64,000 nucleotides of DNA, from assembly GCF_026212465.1 (NCBI RefSeq), contig NC_080062.1, positions 11,929,098-11,993,097 of the forward strand, written 5' to 3'. The notes under the pieces are model-generated. The model was not told the DNA's origin. It did not search any database and saw nothing but the letters and a program-made list of their open reading frames with translations. Positions 41,501 to 55,921 of this stretch are shown one piece after another (position 1 is the stretch's first letter; every line of letters begins with the position of its first letter). Origin of the DNA: Amaranthus tricolor (taxonomy: Eukaryota; Streptophyta; Magnoliopsida; Caryophyllales; Amaranthaceae). The position numbers and the translations under genes were made by a program.

Positions 41501-44500
41501 ATATAATCGGAACTTATCACGTAATTTCTAGCATATGACTATGATTTTCAGTTCTAACGACTTCAACAGAATAATATATACCAAATAGTGTTGTGTGCCA
41601 AGTTTCGTGCAAAACAATCTAAATTTTAGCCACTTTATGCGCAAATGTGGCAAAAACGCTTAAAAACCCTCATAATCGCAACTTAACACGTATTTTCTAG
41701 CATATGACTATGATTTTCAATTCTGACCACTTCAACACAATAATATATACCGAATAGTGTTGTGTGCCAAGTTTCGTGCAAATCAAACGAAGTTTGAGCT
41801 ACTTTACGCGCATAAGTGGCAAAAACGTTTAAAAACCCTTAAAATCGCAACTTAACACGTAATTTCTAGCATATGACTAGGATTTTCAATTCTAACCACC
41901 TCAACACAATAATAAGTACCAAATAGTGTTGTGTGCCAAGTTTCGTGCAAAACAAACCAAGTTTGAGTTACTTAGTACGCAAAAGTGCAAAAAAAAAGGT
42001 TATAAACCCTTAATATCGCAACGTAACACGTAATTTCTAGCATATGAGTATGATTTTCAGTACTAACCACTTCAACACAATAATATACACCAAATAGTGT
42101 TGTGTGCCAAATTTCGTGCAAAACAAACCAAGTTTGAGCTACTTTGTGTGCAAAAGTGGCAAAAACGCTTTAAAACCATAAAAATCGCAACTTAACACGT
42201 AATTTCTAGCATATGACTATGATTTTCAATCCTAACCACTTCAACACAAAAATATATACCAAAAAGTGTTGTGTGCCAAGTTTCGTGCAAAACAAACCAA
42301 ATTTGAGCTAGTTTATGCGCAAAAGTGCAAAAAAACGCTTAAGAACCCTTATTATTGCAACTTAACACGTAATTTCTAGCATATGACTTTGATTTTCAAT
42401 TCTAACCACTTCAACACAATAATATATACCAAATCGTGTTGTGTGCCAAGTTTTGTGCAAAACAAACCTAATTTTAGCTACTTTATGCGCAAAAGTGGAA
42501 AAAACGCTTAAGAACCCTTATAATCGCAACTTAACACGTAATTTCTAGCATATGACTATGATTTTCAATTCTAACCACCTCAACACAATACTGTATACCA
42601 AATAGTATTATGTGCGAAATTTCGTGCAAAACAAACCAAGTTTGAGCTACTTTATGCGCAAAAAATTGCCAAAAACGCTTACAAACCCTTATAATGGGAA
42701 CTTAACACGTAATTTCTAGCATATGACTATGATTTTCAAATCTAACCATTTCAATACAATAATATATATCAAATAGTGTTGTGTGCCAAGTTTCATGAAA
42801 AACAAACCAATTTTGAGCTATTTTATGCGCAAAATTGGCAAAAACGCTTAAAAACCCGGTATACCAAATAGTGTTGTGTGCCAAATTTCGTGCAAAACAA
42901 TCCAAATTTATCTACTTTGTGCGCAAAAGTGGCAAAACGCTGTAAAACCTTATAATTGCAACTTAAGAAGTAATTTCCAGTATATGACTATAATTTTCAA
43001 TTCTACCCAATTCAACACAATAATATATATCAAATAGTGTTGTGTGCCAAGTTTCGTGCAAAAGAAACCAAGTTTGAGCTACTTTATGCGCAAAATTGGC
43101 AAAAACGCTTAAAATCCCTTATAATCGGAACTTAACATGCAATTTCAAGCATATAACTAAGATTTTCAATTCTAACCACTTCAACAAAATAATATATACC
43201 AAATAGTGTTGTGTGCAAAGTAATATATACCAAATGCTTAAAAACCTTATAATTGCAACTTAAGAAGTAATTTCCTACATATGACTATGATTTTCAATTC
43301 TAACCACTTCAACAGAATAATATACACCAAATTGTGTTGTAAGCCAAGTTTCGTGCAAAACAAAGCATGTTTGAGCTCCTTTATGCGCAAAAGTGGCAAA
43401 AACGCTTAAAAACCCTTAAATTGCAACTTAACACGTAATTTCTAGCATATGACTATGATTTTAAATTCTAACCACCTCAACACAATACTGTATACCAAAT
43501 AGTGTTGTGTGCCAAGTTTCGTGCAAAACAAACCAAGTTAGATCAACTTTATGCGCAAAATTGGGAAAAACGCTTAAAAACCCATATAATCGGAACTTAT
43601 CACGTAATTTCTAGCATATGACTATGATTTTCAGTTCTAACGACTTCAACAGAATAATATATACCAAATAGTGTTGTGTGCCAAGTTTCGTGCAAAACAA
43701 TCTAAATTTTAGCCACTTTATGCGCAAATGTGGCAAAAACGCTTAAAAACCCTCATAATCGCAACTTAACACGTATTTTCTAGCATATGACTATGATTTT
43801 CAATTCTGACCACTTCAACACAATAATATATACCGAATAGTGTTGTGTGCCAAGTTTCGTGCAAATCAAACGAAGTTTGAGCTACTTTACGCGCATAAGT
43901 NNNNNNNNNNNNNNNNNNNNNNNNNNNNNNNNNNNNNNNNNNNNNNNNNNNNNNNNNNNNNNNNNNNNNNNNNNNNNNNNNNNNNNNNNNNNNNNNNNNN
44001 AATTGCCAAAAACGCTTACAAACCCTTATAATGGGAACTTAACACGTAATTTCTAGCATATGACTATGATTTTCAAATCTAACCATTTCAATACAATAAT
44101 ATATATCAAATAGTGTTGTGTGCCAAGTTTCATGAAAAACAAACCAATTTTGAGCTATTTTATGCGCAAAATTGGCAAAAACGCTTAAAAACCCGGTATA
44201 CCAAATAGTGTTGTGTGCCAAATTTCGTGCAAAACAATCCAAATTTATCTACTTTGTGCGCAAAAGTGGCAAAAACGCTGTAAAACCTTATAATTGCAAC
44301 TTAAGAAGTAATTTCCAGTATATGACTATAATTTTCAATTCTACCCAATTCAACACAATAATATATATCAAATAGTGTTGTGTGCCAAGTTTCGTGCAAA
44401 AGAAACCAAGTTTGAGCTACTTTATGCGCAAAATTGGCAAAAACGCTTAAAATCCCTTATAATCGGAACTTAACATGCAATTTCAAGCATATAACTAAGA

Positions 44501-47500
44501 TTTTCAATTCTAACCACTTCAACAAAATAATATATACCAAATAGTGTTGTGTGCAAAGTAATATATACCAAATGCTTAAAAACCTTATAATTGCAACTTA
44601 AGAAGTAATTTCCTACATATGACTATGATTTTCAATTCTAACCACTTCAACAGAATAATATACACCAAATTGTGTTGTAAGCCAAGTTTCGTGCAAAACA
44701 AAGCATGTTTGAGCTCCTTTATGCGCAAAAGTGGCAAAAACGCTTAAAAACCCTTAAAATTGCAACTTAACACGTAATTTCTAGCATATGACTATGATTT
44801 TAAATTCTAACCACCTCAACACAATACTGTATACCAAATAGTGTTGTGTGCCAAGTTTCGTGCAAAACAAACCAAGTTAGATCAACTTTATGCGCAAAAT
44901 TGGGAAAAACGCTTAAAAACCCATATAATCGGAACTTATCACGTAATTTCTAGCATATGACTATGATTTTCAGTTCTAACGACTTCAACAGAAACAGAAT
45001 AATATATACCAAATAGTGTTGTGTGCCAAGTTTCGTGCAAAACAATCTAAATTTTAGCCACTTTATGCGCAAATGTGGCAAAAACGCTTAAAAACCCTCA
45101 TAATCGCAACTTAACACGTATTTTCTAGCATATGACTATGATTTTCAATTCTGACCACTTCAACACAATAATATATACCGAATAGTGTTGTGTGCCAAGT
45201 TTCGTGCAAATCAAACGAAGTTTGAGCTACTTTACGCGCATAAGTGGCAAAAACGTTTAAAAACCCTTAAAATCGCAACTTAACACGTAATTTCTAGCAT
45301 ATGACTAGGATTTTCAATTCTAACCACCTCAACACAATAATAAGTACCAAATAGTGTTGTGTGCCAAGTTTCGTGCAAAACAAACCAAGTTTGAGTTACT
45401 TAGTACGCAAAAGTGCCAAAAAAAAGGTTATAAACCCTTAATATCGCAACGTAACACGTAATTTCTAGCATATGAGTATGATTTTCAGTACTAACCACTT
45501 CAACACAATAATATACACCAAATAGTGTTGTGTGCCAAATTTCGTGCAAAACAAACCAAGTTTGAGCTACTTTGTGTGCAAAAGTGGCAAAAACTCTTTA
45601 AAACCATAAAAATCGCAACTTAACACGTAATTTCTAGCATATGACTATGATTTTCAATCCTAACCACTTCAACACAAAAATATATACCAAAAAGTGTTGT
45701 GTGCCAAGTTTCGTGCAAAACAAACCAAATTTGAGCTAGTTTATGCGCAAAAGTGCAAAAAACGCTTAAGAACCCTTATTATTGCAACTTAACACGTAAT
45801 TTCTAGCATATGACTTTGATTTTCAATTCTAACCACTTCAACACAATAATATATACCAGATCGTGTTGTGTGCCAAGTTTTGTGCAAAACAAACCTAATT
45901 TTAGCTACTTTATGCGCAAAAGTGGAAAAAAACGCTTAAGAACCCTTATAATCGCAACTTAACACGTAATTTCTAGCATATGACTATGATTTTCAATTCT
46001 AACCACCTCAACACAATACTGTATAACCAAATAGTATTATGTGCGAAATTTCGTACAAAACAAACCAAGTTTGAGCTACTTTATGCGCAAAAATTGCCAA
46101 AAACGCTTACAAACCCTTATAATGGGAACTTAACACGTAATTTCTAGCATATGACTATGATTTTCAAATCTAACCATTTCAATACAATAATATATATCAA
46201 ATAGTGTTGTGTGCCAAGTTTCATGAAAAACAAACCAATTTTGAGCTATTTTATGCGCAAAATTGGCAAAAACGCTTAAAAACCCGGTATACCAAATAGT
46301 GTTGTGTGCCAAATTTCGTGCAAAACAATCCAAATTTATCTACTTTGTGCGCAAAAGTGGCAAAAACGCTGTAAAACCTTATAATTGCAACTTAAGAAGT
46401 AATTTCCAGTATATGACTATAATTTTCAATTCTACCCAATTCAACACAATAATATATATCAAATAGTGTTGTGTGCCAAGTTTCGTGCAAAAGAAACCAA
46501 GTTTGAGCTACTTTATTCGCAAAATTGGCAAAAACGCTTAAAATCCCTTATAATCGGAACTTAACATGCAATTTCAAGCATATAACTAAGATTTTCAATT
46601 CTAACCACTTCAACAAAATAATATATACCAAATAGTGTTGTGTGCAAAGTAATATATACCAAATGCTTAAAAACCTTATAATTGCAACTTAAGAAGTAAT
46701 TTCCTACATATGACTATGATTTTCAATTCTAACCACTTCAACAGAATAATATACACCAAATTGTGTTGTAAGCCAAGTTTCGTGCAAAACAAAGCATGTT
46801 TGAGCTCCTTTATGCGCAAAAGTGGCAAAAACGCTTAAAAACCCTTAAAATTGCAACTTAACACGTAATTTCTAGCATATGACTATGATTTTAAATTCTA
46901 ACCACCTCAACACAATACTGTATACCAAATAGTGTTGTGTGCCAAGTTTCGTGCAAAACAAACCAAGTTAGATCAACTTTATGCGCAAAATTGGGAAAAA
47001 CGCTTAAAAACCCATATAATCGGAACTTATCACGTAATTTCTAGCATATGACTATGATTTTCAGTTCTAACGACTTCAACAGAATAATATATACCAAATA
47101 GTGTTGTGTGCCAAGTTTCGTGCAAAACAATCTAAATTTTAGCCACTTTATGCGCAAATGTGGCAAAAACGCTTAAAAACCCTCATAATCGCAACTTAAC
47201 ACGTATTTTCTAGCATATGACTATGATTTTCAATTCTGACCACTTCAACAGATTAATATATACCGAATAGTGTTGTGTGCCAAGTTTCGTGCAAATCAAA
47301 CGAAGTTTGAGCTACTTTACGCTCATAAGTGGCAAAAACGTTTAAAAACCCTTAAAATCGCAACTTAACACGTAATTTCTAGCATATGACTAGGATTTTC
47401 AATTCTAACCACCTCAACACAATAATAAGTACCAAATAGTGTTGTGTGCCAAGTTTCGTGCAAAACAAACCAAGTTTGAGTTACTTAGTACGCAAAAGTG

Positions 47501-48110
47501 CCAAAAAAAAGGTTATAAACCCTTAATATCGCAACGTAACACGTAATTTCTAGCATATGAGTATGATTTTCAGTACTAACCACTTCAACACAATAATATA
47601 CACCAAATAGTGTTGTGTGCCAAATTTCGTGCAAAACAAACCAAGTTTGAGCTACTTTGTGTGCAAAAGTGGCAAAAACGCTTTAAAACCATAAAAATCG
47701 CAACTTAACACGTAATTTCTAGCATATGACTATGATTTTCAATTCTAACCACTTCAACACAAAAATATATACCAAAAAGTGTTGTGTGCCAAGTTTCGTG
47801 CAAAACAAACCAAATTTGAGATAGTTTATGCGCAAAAGTGCAAAAAACGCTTAAGAACCCTTATAATCGCAACTTAACACGTAATTTCTAGCATATGACT
47901 ATGATTTTCAATTCTAACCACCTCAACACAATACTGTATACCAAATAGTATTATGTGCCAAATTTCGTACAAAACAAACAAAGTTTGAGCTACTTTATGC
48001 GCAAAAATTGCCAAAAACGCTTACAAACCCTTATAATGGGAACTTAACACGTAATTTCTAGCATATGACTATGATTTTCAAATCTAACCATTTCAACACA
48101 ATAATATATA
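38591..48110 (+). repeat. Satellite block F: 2.09-kb higher-order repeat with two truncated monomers, about 4.5 copies
   Basis: Two abnormal junctions mark each unit. A cccggtatacc junction, where one monomer is cut after aaaaaccc, occurs at 38,687, 40,772, 42,857, 44,194 and 46,285. A truncated monomer with gtaatatataccaaatgctt occurs at 39,051, 41,135, 43,220, 44,558 and 46,649. Intervals are 2085, 2085, 1337 (across the N gap) and 2091 bp. The period is not a whole number of monomers because of these truncations. Copies are almost identical, which suggests recent amplification. Confidence 0.93.
43901..44000. other. Assembly gap (100 N)
   Basis: Exactly 100 undetermined bases inside the 2.09-kb higher-order repeat. 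The left flank ends cgcgcataagt and the right flank starts aattgccaaaaacgc. In the neighbouring complete copies these two points lie about 845 bp apart (41,819-42,663 and 45,246-46,091). The 100 N are therefore probably a placeholder, not a measured length. Confidence 0.97.
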
Positions 48111-51100
48111 CCAAATAGTGTTGTGTGCCAAGTTTCGTGCAAAACAATCCAAATTTTAGCTACTTTATGCGCAAAAGTGGCAAAAACGCTTAAAAACCTT
48201 ATAATTGCAACTTAAGAAGTAATTTCCAGTATATGACTATAATTTTCAATTCTAACCACTTCAACACAACAATATATATCAAATAGTGTTGTGTGCCATG
48301 TTTCGTGCAAAACAAACCAATTTTGAGCTACTTTATGCGCAAAATTGGCAAAAACGCTTAAAAACCCTTATAATCGGAACTTAACACGTAATTTCTAGCA
48401 TATGACTATGATTTTCATTTCTAACCACTTCAACACAATAATATATGCCAAATAGTGTTGTGTGCGAAGTTTCGGGCAAAACAAACCAAATTTGAGCTAC
48501 TTTATGCGCAAAAGTGGAAAAAACGCTTAAAAACCTTATAATTGCAACTTAAGAAGTAATTTCCAACTTATGACTGTGATTTTCAATTCTAAGCACTTCA
48601 ACTGAATAATATATACCAAATAGTGTTGTGTACCAAGTTTCGTGCAAAACAAACCAAGTTTGAGCTACTTTATGCGAAAAAAAGGCAAAATCGCTTAAAA
48701 ACCCTTAAAATCACAACTTAAAACGTAATTTGTAGCATATGACTATGATTTTTAATTTTAACCACCTCAACACAATACTGTATACCAAATAGGGTTGTGT
48801 GCCAAGTTTCGTGCAAAACAAACCAAGTTAGAGCTACTTTATGCGCAAAATTGGCAAAAACGCTTAAAAACCCTTATAATCGGAACTTAACACGTAATTT
48901 CTAGCATATGACTAAGATTTTCAGTTCTAACCACTTCAACACAATAATATATACCAAATAGTGTTGTGTGCCGAGTTTCGTGCAAAACAATCCAAATTTT
49001 AGCCACTTTATGCGCAAAAGTGGCAAAAACGCTTAAAAACCCTCATAATCGCAACTTAACACGTATTTTCTAGCATATGACTATGATTTTCAATTCTAAC
49101 CACTTCAACACAAGAATATATACAGAATAGTGTTGTGTGCCAAGTTTCGTGCAAATTAAACCATGTTTGAGCTACTTAATGCACATAAGTGGCAAAAACA
49201 TTTAAAAACCTTTAAAATCGCAACTTAACACGTAATCTCTAGCATACGACTATGATTTTAAATTCTAGCCACCTCAACACAATAATAAATACCATATAGT
49301 GTTGTGTGCCAAGTTTCGTGCAAAACAAACCAAGTTTGAGCTACTTTGTACGCAAATGTGCCAAAAAAAAAGTTATAAACCCTTAATATCACAACTTAAC
49401 ACGTAATTTCTAGCAGATGAGTATGATTTTAAATTCTAACCACTTCAACAAAATAATATATACCAAATAGTGTTGTGTGCCAAATTTTGTGCCAAAAAAA
49501 CCAAGTTTGAGCTACTTTGTGCTCAAAAGTGGCAAAAACGCTTTAAAACCCTGAAAATTGCAACTTAACACTTAATTTCTAGCATATGACTATGATTTAA
49601 AATTTTAACCACTTCAACAGAATAATACATACCAAATAGTGTTCAGTGCCAACTTTCATGCATAACAAACCAAGTTTGAGCTACTTTATGCGCAAAAGTG
49701 GCAAAAACGCTAAAAAAACCTTATAATCTCAACTTAACATGTAATTCCTAAAATATGACTATGATTTTCAATTCTAACCACTTCAACACAATAATATATA
49801 CCGAAGAGTGTTGTATGCCAAGTTTCGTGCAAAACAAACCAAGTTTGTGCTCCTTTATGCGCAAAAGTGTCAAAAACGATTAAAAACCCTTATAATCGCA
49901 ACTTAACACGTAATTACTAGCATATGACTATGATTTTCAATTCTAACCACTTCAACACAATAATATATACCGAATAGTGTCGTGTCCCAAGTTTCGTGCA
50001 AAACAAACCAAGTTTCTGCTACTTTATGCGCAAAAGCGGCAAGAACGCTTAAAAACACTTAAAATCGGAACTAAACACGTAATTTCTAGCATATGACTAT
50101 GATATTCAGTTCTAACCACTTCAACACAATAATATATTCCAAATAGTGTTGTGAGCGAAGTTTCGTGCAAAACAAACCAAATTTGAGCTACTTTATGCGC
50201 AAAAGTGGCAAAAACGCTTAAAAACCTTATAATTGCAACTTAAGAAGTCATTAACAACATATGACTATGATTTTCAATTCTAACCAGTTCAACATAATAA
50301 TATATACCAAATAGTGTTGTGTGCCAAGTTTCGTGCAAAACAAACAAAGTTTGAGCTACTTTATGCGCAAAACTGGCAAAATCGCTTAAAAACCCTTAAA
50401 ATCGAAAAATAATACGTAATTTCTAGCATATGACTATGACTTTAAATTCTAGCCACCTCAACACAATAATAAATACCATATAGTGTTGTGTGCCAAGTTT
50501 CATGCAAAACAAACCAAGTTTGAGCTACTTTGTACGCAAAAGTGCCAAAAAAAAAGTTATAAACCCTTAATATCACAACTTAACACGTAATTTCTAGCAT
50601 ATGAGTATGATTTTAAATTCTAACCACTTCAACACAATAATATATACCAAATAGTGTTGTGTGCCAAATTTTGTGCCAAAAAAACCAAGTTTGAGCTACT
50701 TGTGCGCAAACGTGGCAAAAAAGCTTTAAAACCCTTAAAATTGCAACTTAACACTTAATTTCTAGCATATGACTATGATTTAAAATTTTAACCACTTCAA
50801 CAGAATAATATATACCAAATATTGTTCAGTGCCAACTTTCATGCATAACAAACCAAGTTTGAGCTACTTTATGCGCAAAAGTGGCAAAAACGCTAAAAAA
50901 CCTTATAATCGCAACTTAACACGTAATTTCTAAAATATGACTATGATTTTCAATTCTAACCACTTCAACACAATAATATATACCGAATAGTGTTGTATGC
51001 CAAGTTTCGTGCAAAACAAACCAAGTTTGTGCTCCTTTATGCGCAAAAGTGTCAAAAACGATTAAAAACCCTTATAATCGCAACTTAACACGTAATTACT

Positions 51101-52493
51101 AGCATATGACTATGATTTTCAATTCTAACCACTTCAACACAATAATATATACCGAATAGTGTCATGTCCCAAGTTTCGTGCAAAACAAACCAAGTTTCTG
51201 CTACTTTATGCGCAAAAGCGGCAAGAACGCTTAAAAACACTTAAAATCGGAACTTAACACGTAATTTCTAGCATATCACTATGATATTCAGTTCTAACCA
51301 CTTCAACACAATAATATATTCCAAATAGTGTTGTGAGCGAAGTTTCGTGCAAAACAAATCAAATTTGAGCTACTTTATGCGCAAAAGTGGCAAAAACGCT
51401 TAAAAACCTTATAATTGCAACTTAAGAAGTCATTAACAACATATGACTATGACTTTCAATTCTAACCAGTTCAACAGAATAATATATACCAAATAGTGTT
51501 GTGTGCCAAGTTTCGTGCAAAACAAACAAAGTTTGAGCTACTTTATGCGCAAAACTGGCAAAATCGCTTAAAAACCCTTAAAATCGAAAAATAATACGTA
51601 TTTTCTAGCATATGACTATGATTTTCAATTCTAGCCACCTCAACACAATAATAAGTACCAAATAGTGTTGTGTGCCAAGTTTCATGCAAAACAAACCAAG
51701 TTTGAGCTACTTAGTACGCAAAAGTGCCAAAAAAAAGGTTATAAGCCCTTAATATCGCAACGTAACACGTAATTTCTAGCATATGAGTATGATTTTAAAT
51801 TCTAACCACTTCAACACAATAATATACACCAAATAGTGTTGTGTGCCAAATTTCTTGCAAAACAAACCAAGTTTGAGCTACTTTGTGTGCAAAAGTGGCA
51901 AAAACGCTTTAAAACCATAAAAATCGCAACGTAACACGTAATTTCTAGCATATGACTATGATTTTCAATTCTAACCACTTCAACACAAAAATATATACCA
52001 AAAACTGTTGTGTGCCAAGTTTCGTGCAAAAACCCAAATTTGAGCTAGTTTATGCGCAAAAGTGGAAAAAACGCTTAAGAACCCTTATTATTGCAACTTA
52101 ACACGTAATTTCTAGCATATGACTTTGATTTTCAATTCTAACCACTTCAACACAATAATATATACCAAATCGTGTTGTGTGCCAAGTTTCGTGCAAAACA
52201 AACCTAATTTGAGCTAGTTTATGCGCAAAAGTGGAAAAAACGCTTAAGAACCCTTATAATTGCAACTTAACACGTAATTTCTAGCATATGACAATGATTT
52301 TCAATTCTAACCACCTCAACACAATACTGTATACCAAATAGTATTATGTGCCAAATTTCGTACAAAACAAACCAAGTTTGAACTATTTTATGCGCAAAAA
52401 TTGCCAAAAACGCTTACAAACACTTATAATCGGAACTTAACACGTAATTTCTAGCATATGACTATGATTTTCAAATCTAACCATTTCAACACA
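48111..52493 (+). repeat. Satellite block G: distal array with a 1.18-kb duplication and a partial block F unit
   Basis: A seven-monomer unit is repeated. The rare phrase caaattttgtgccaaaaaaa begins at 49,481 and at 50,664 (offset 1183 bp), and the ctagccacctcaac monomers near 49,263 and 50,449 match. From about 51,640 the monomers again follow the block F order, including the gccaaaaaaaaggttataa monomer near 51,726. The array ends inside a monomer at 52,493, right where its normal ataatatata tract would stand. Confidence 0.9.
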
Positions 52494-52927
<434 letters not shown>

Positions 52928-52939
52928 CACTTAATTAAA

Positions 52940-55921
52940 TCAAATTGTTAAAATAATTAATATTACGTACGCATTCAACAACGCTTTGAATTTTTTGTTG
53001 CGATGCCGGTTTTGAGGTTTTTGTAAGTAGTCGAAGACGTGCACAATGTTTGTTAAAGGACAAATGACCAACAGTATCCAATTCAAACTACAAAGTCAAA
53101 ATCAACAAATTAGAGATTATGTGAACTTAAAAATCAAAAGATAAGTTCAATTTCAAAAATAAAACTTACTCTTCCATATATGGAGCCAGAATGAACGTGT
53201 GTTTAGATGCAAGGGAATTAGTCAAAGAATTCTCAATGTATTCTCTGACGTCATTTGGATTATTTACACATTTAGTACCCGAAATCGACTCTAACAAAAC
53301 TATCCAAATTTTATTGGAGGTTCGCAAGAATTTAGCTCCTCGTAAGCCGCACTAAACTCACGAATAAGAAAATTTTGTCAGTAATTCGGTTATTAAAACA
53401 ATTAAACAACAATGCCTAACTTGTAAGATAATGAACATCACCTAATGTAGACATGGAAAAGAGCTACGTTCAACATCTCTCCTCTCAAAAATTTTCCAAT
53501 GTCACTAGGACCAATAATTACAAACGGACTTTCTAAAAACTAGAATTGGTCCTTCTGCAGGTTTAGAATGATTGGGTCCTCCTCACTTATGCGAGATGCA
53601 CAAGTGTGCAGCCATTTGCAATCTTGAGAGAGATCTTTTATCTCCGCATCAGTCAAAATTGGAGTGCTTGGCATCGATTTTGACTCAGTCGACACCTTTG
53701 CTGAGGAACCGATCTTTCTTTAAGATCCCTTTGGACTCTTTTGCTATTTCAATTTATACAATTAAATTAGTGTAAGCATGCAATTACAAAATATAAATAA
53801 ATAAGGTACTAATGATTCTTACCATGTTAGTGAATCGGACCCAAGCATATGGTTATGTGACGAAACTTCCTAGGGCGTCTGATAGTTTCTCAAGGCTCCA
53901 TTCTGGCATTAGAACCGGGAGTGAGAAATCTTCAAACCCCTTTAGAATAGTTTCCACGGTCACACTGATGTGGCCACTTGTAACAGGCATCGAATGCACT
54001 GTTTGGCCCTCTTTGGTTGGCTGGGCCACACCATCTGCAACCTTAGTTAAGTCGCCATCATTAGCAACACCTAATTGAGGCAGCAAAAGAGAACAAGGAG
54101 TCGCCTCCTGAAAATTGTGTCGTTTAATATAATAAGCATCATAATAAAATATTAAAACGCGTTGCAATTTGAATTAATAAGTGCTTATATATTTAAAAAC
54201 TATGTACCTGTAGCACTGGCTTCGGAGTTGGCTCCGGATTTTGAGCAACGGAGTTTATGGTCTCTGGTGTGGGGTTTTCCCCTTCAAGGAAAGTAATGGG
54301 CAGGGTTGCTAGGGGGGTAATGGGCAGGGTTGCTACGGGGGTAATGGGCTCGGGTGTTGGCTTGACCAAAGCATTAGGATCCCCATGTTGGCTTTCCTTA
54401 TCCTCGACAATCAGGTTTTCCAAGTCAACAATGGGTGCTCCCATCTTCTGCAACACGACGGCCAGTTTGGCAAGAACGTCCTTCGTAATCTTTACTCGGA
54501 GGGTTGCTACTTCATCCCGCAGCGTCGTTCGGGATTGATTAGCAACACACTCTTTGCCTAATGCTTTCTATAACCCCATGCGGACGCCTCCCTTTCCGAC
54601 AACCGGCCCACTGTGGTCTTTTCCTAAGACCATATGCAATGCGTCAACATTGCCTCTTGGGGTTAACTCCCCCGTAGCTTCTTTTTCCTTCCAGCTCATT
54701 TGTTCAAATAAAAAGTGACATATATAGCAATTAGTATAAGTAAATCAAAGCCAAAGAATACAAAAAAAATCAAGAATATACTTAATAGTTTCATAACTCA
54801 CCACAGCATCAGCAACCTTCTTCGTTCTTGGATCATTAATGGTAAATTTACCACTTGCATCTTGGGAATGAAGCCCGCAATACCAATCACGCACCCGATC
54901 TCCAGCAGGAGTATTCACGGATACGGAGGTAGTCGTAGATGAGGGCGTGGATGAACTTTGATTGGGGTATAAACCCTCATCCACCCACTCTTTTCGGACC
55001 TCATCATACGTTTTTTGGCCCAAGCGATGGTAAAACTTCCTTTTGCTTGCAGAATCAGAAGCTTTGCCACACTTTTCTTAATTAATCAATAGAAATCGAA
55101 TGTCATGTATTAGTTTAATGACTAAATCAAAAGAAGTAAATTCAAATCAAAAACTATAATATAATATGAAATACTTACAACTTTTATGGGAGTTGTTATT
55201 TTGGCAACAAAGGCCTCCCAATCCCTCTTTGATATGTGACCCCATATTTCGTAGGGCATCTTCGAAGGTGCTTGCTCTCCACCTTCATTTCCCGTTTTGA
55301 CCTTTTTGGTCGTACGGGCACGCCTCTTCGTAATCCAGCCAGTTACTAGCTTGGATTTGAAATCTCTGAATCTTTCATCGACAGCTGAAAGAAACACATT
55401 CTTCTTGTCCTCATCGCTCTAGATGTGGAAAAGATTCTACAAAAAAAAGTTATATTTATTACTGTCAATTAAATTAATTTTAAAATGAAACTAAATGAGT
55501 AAAAATAGTAAAGATGCTTACCACAGTATCATTCCATAGATTGTTCTTCAAACCCTCTGGAACCTTGTTCCATGCGTGTAATATGGAAATCTTGCGGATA
55601 CATAGGCCCATTTGTTTTCCATATTGCCTACGCCATTTTCCGTAGGGTTGATCCAATGCATTGTATACCAAATGCATGGGTTCTGTGACTTTGAAGTTTT
55701 TCATAGGACATCGCCCTTTTCTTTTCTTACTGGTAGTGGGAGCATCCATTGGTGGGGCGTCTTCAGTTTTAAAATCGTTGTCAATTAGTGGAGCGTCTTC
55801 AGCCATACACTCGTATCTCACAATTTGGTCTTCTTCACTGTCGTAACTACGATGCTCATTATCCGAGGTCTCAATCTCGGGGACAATTTCGTCTCTGAAT
55901 AGATGCATTGTATATCAGTAC
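52940..55921 (-). pseudogene. Second CACTA gene (Transposase_24-like, then Ulp1/C48-like), truncated and with stops
   Basis: Exons inferred from splice sites: 55,921-55,522 (ATG at 55,908); 55,436-55,179; 55,071-54,802; about 54,690-54,208; 54,107-53,823; 53,743-53,442; 53,351-53,170; 53,087 to about 52,940. Early exons (YGKQMGLCIRK, LSAVDERFRDFKSKL, GQKTYDEVRKEWVDEG) resemble plant Transposase_24 (Ptta/En/Spm). The fifth (CSLLLPQLGVAN, DALGSFVTWP) is a segment common in CACTA second proteins. The last two (HTFILAPYMEE, NWILLVICPLTNIVHVFDYL) match the start of a Ulp1-type cysteine protease core. Its usual catalytic His appears as Asn (NW for HW), the candidate Asp (FDYL) is present, and the Cys region is lost at the (TA)n tract. 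Stops: TAG 55,419-55,421, TAG 54,568-54,570, TAA 53,720-53,722, TAG 53,540-53,542. Exon 53,351-53,170 also needs a frameshift. The start of the fourth exon is uncertain. Confidence 0.8.
54293..54351 (-). repeat. 24-bp tandem repeat in the coding sequence of the second CACTA gene
   Basis: About 2.5 copies of a 24-bp unit (gtaatgggcagggttgctag plus four bases on the plus strand) encode an eight-residue Pro/Thr-rich repeat (PITPVATL, PITPLATL, PIT). The unit keeps frame. It lies in a low-complexity, Pro-rich linker between the Transposase_24-like part and the fifth exon. Confidence 0.85.

Noticed and set aside
1..52493. Many ORFs of 62-108 codons inside the array, on both strands
   Set aside because: They read through satellite monomers and repeat the same peptides as the DNA period. 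They show no start context or conserved domain and change with each indel. The repeat explains them.
1..52493. CRISPR-like regular repeats
   Set aside because: The period is a whole 169-bp unit with no unique spacers, and the setting is a plant nuclear genome. It is a satellite.
1..52493. CENP-B-box-like motif tttcgtgcaaaacaaac in each monomer
   Set aside because: The first half (TTCG, then A at the right spacing) matches the animal box, but the CGGG half is missing (CAAA), and plants are not known to rely on CENP-B. Likely chance.
53572..54538. Plus-strand ORFs at 53,572-53,775, 53,812-54,078 and 54,257-54,538
   Set aside because: They are antisense shadows of the exons of the minus-strand CACTA gene, whose minus-strand reading has family motifs and splice sites.
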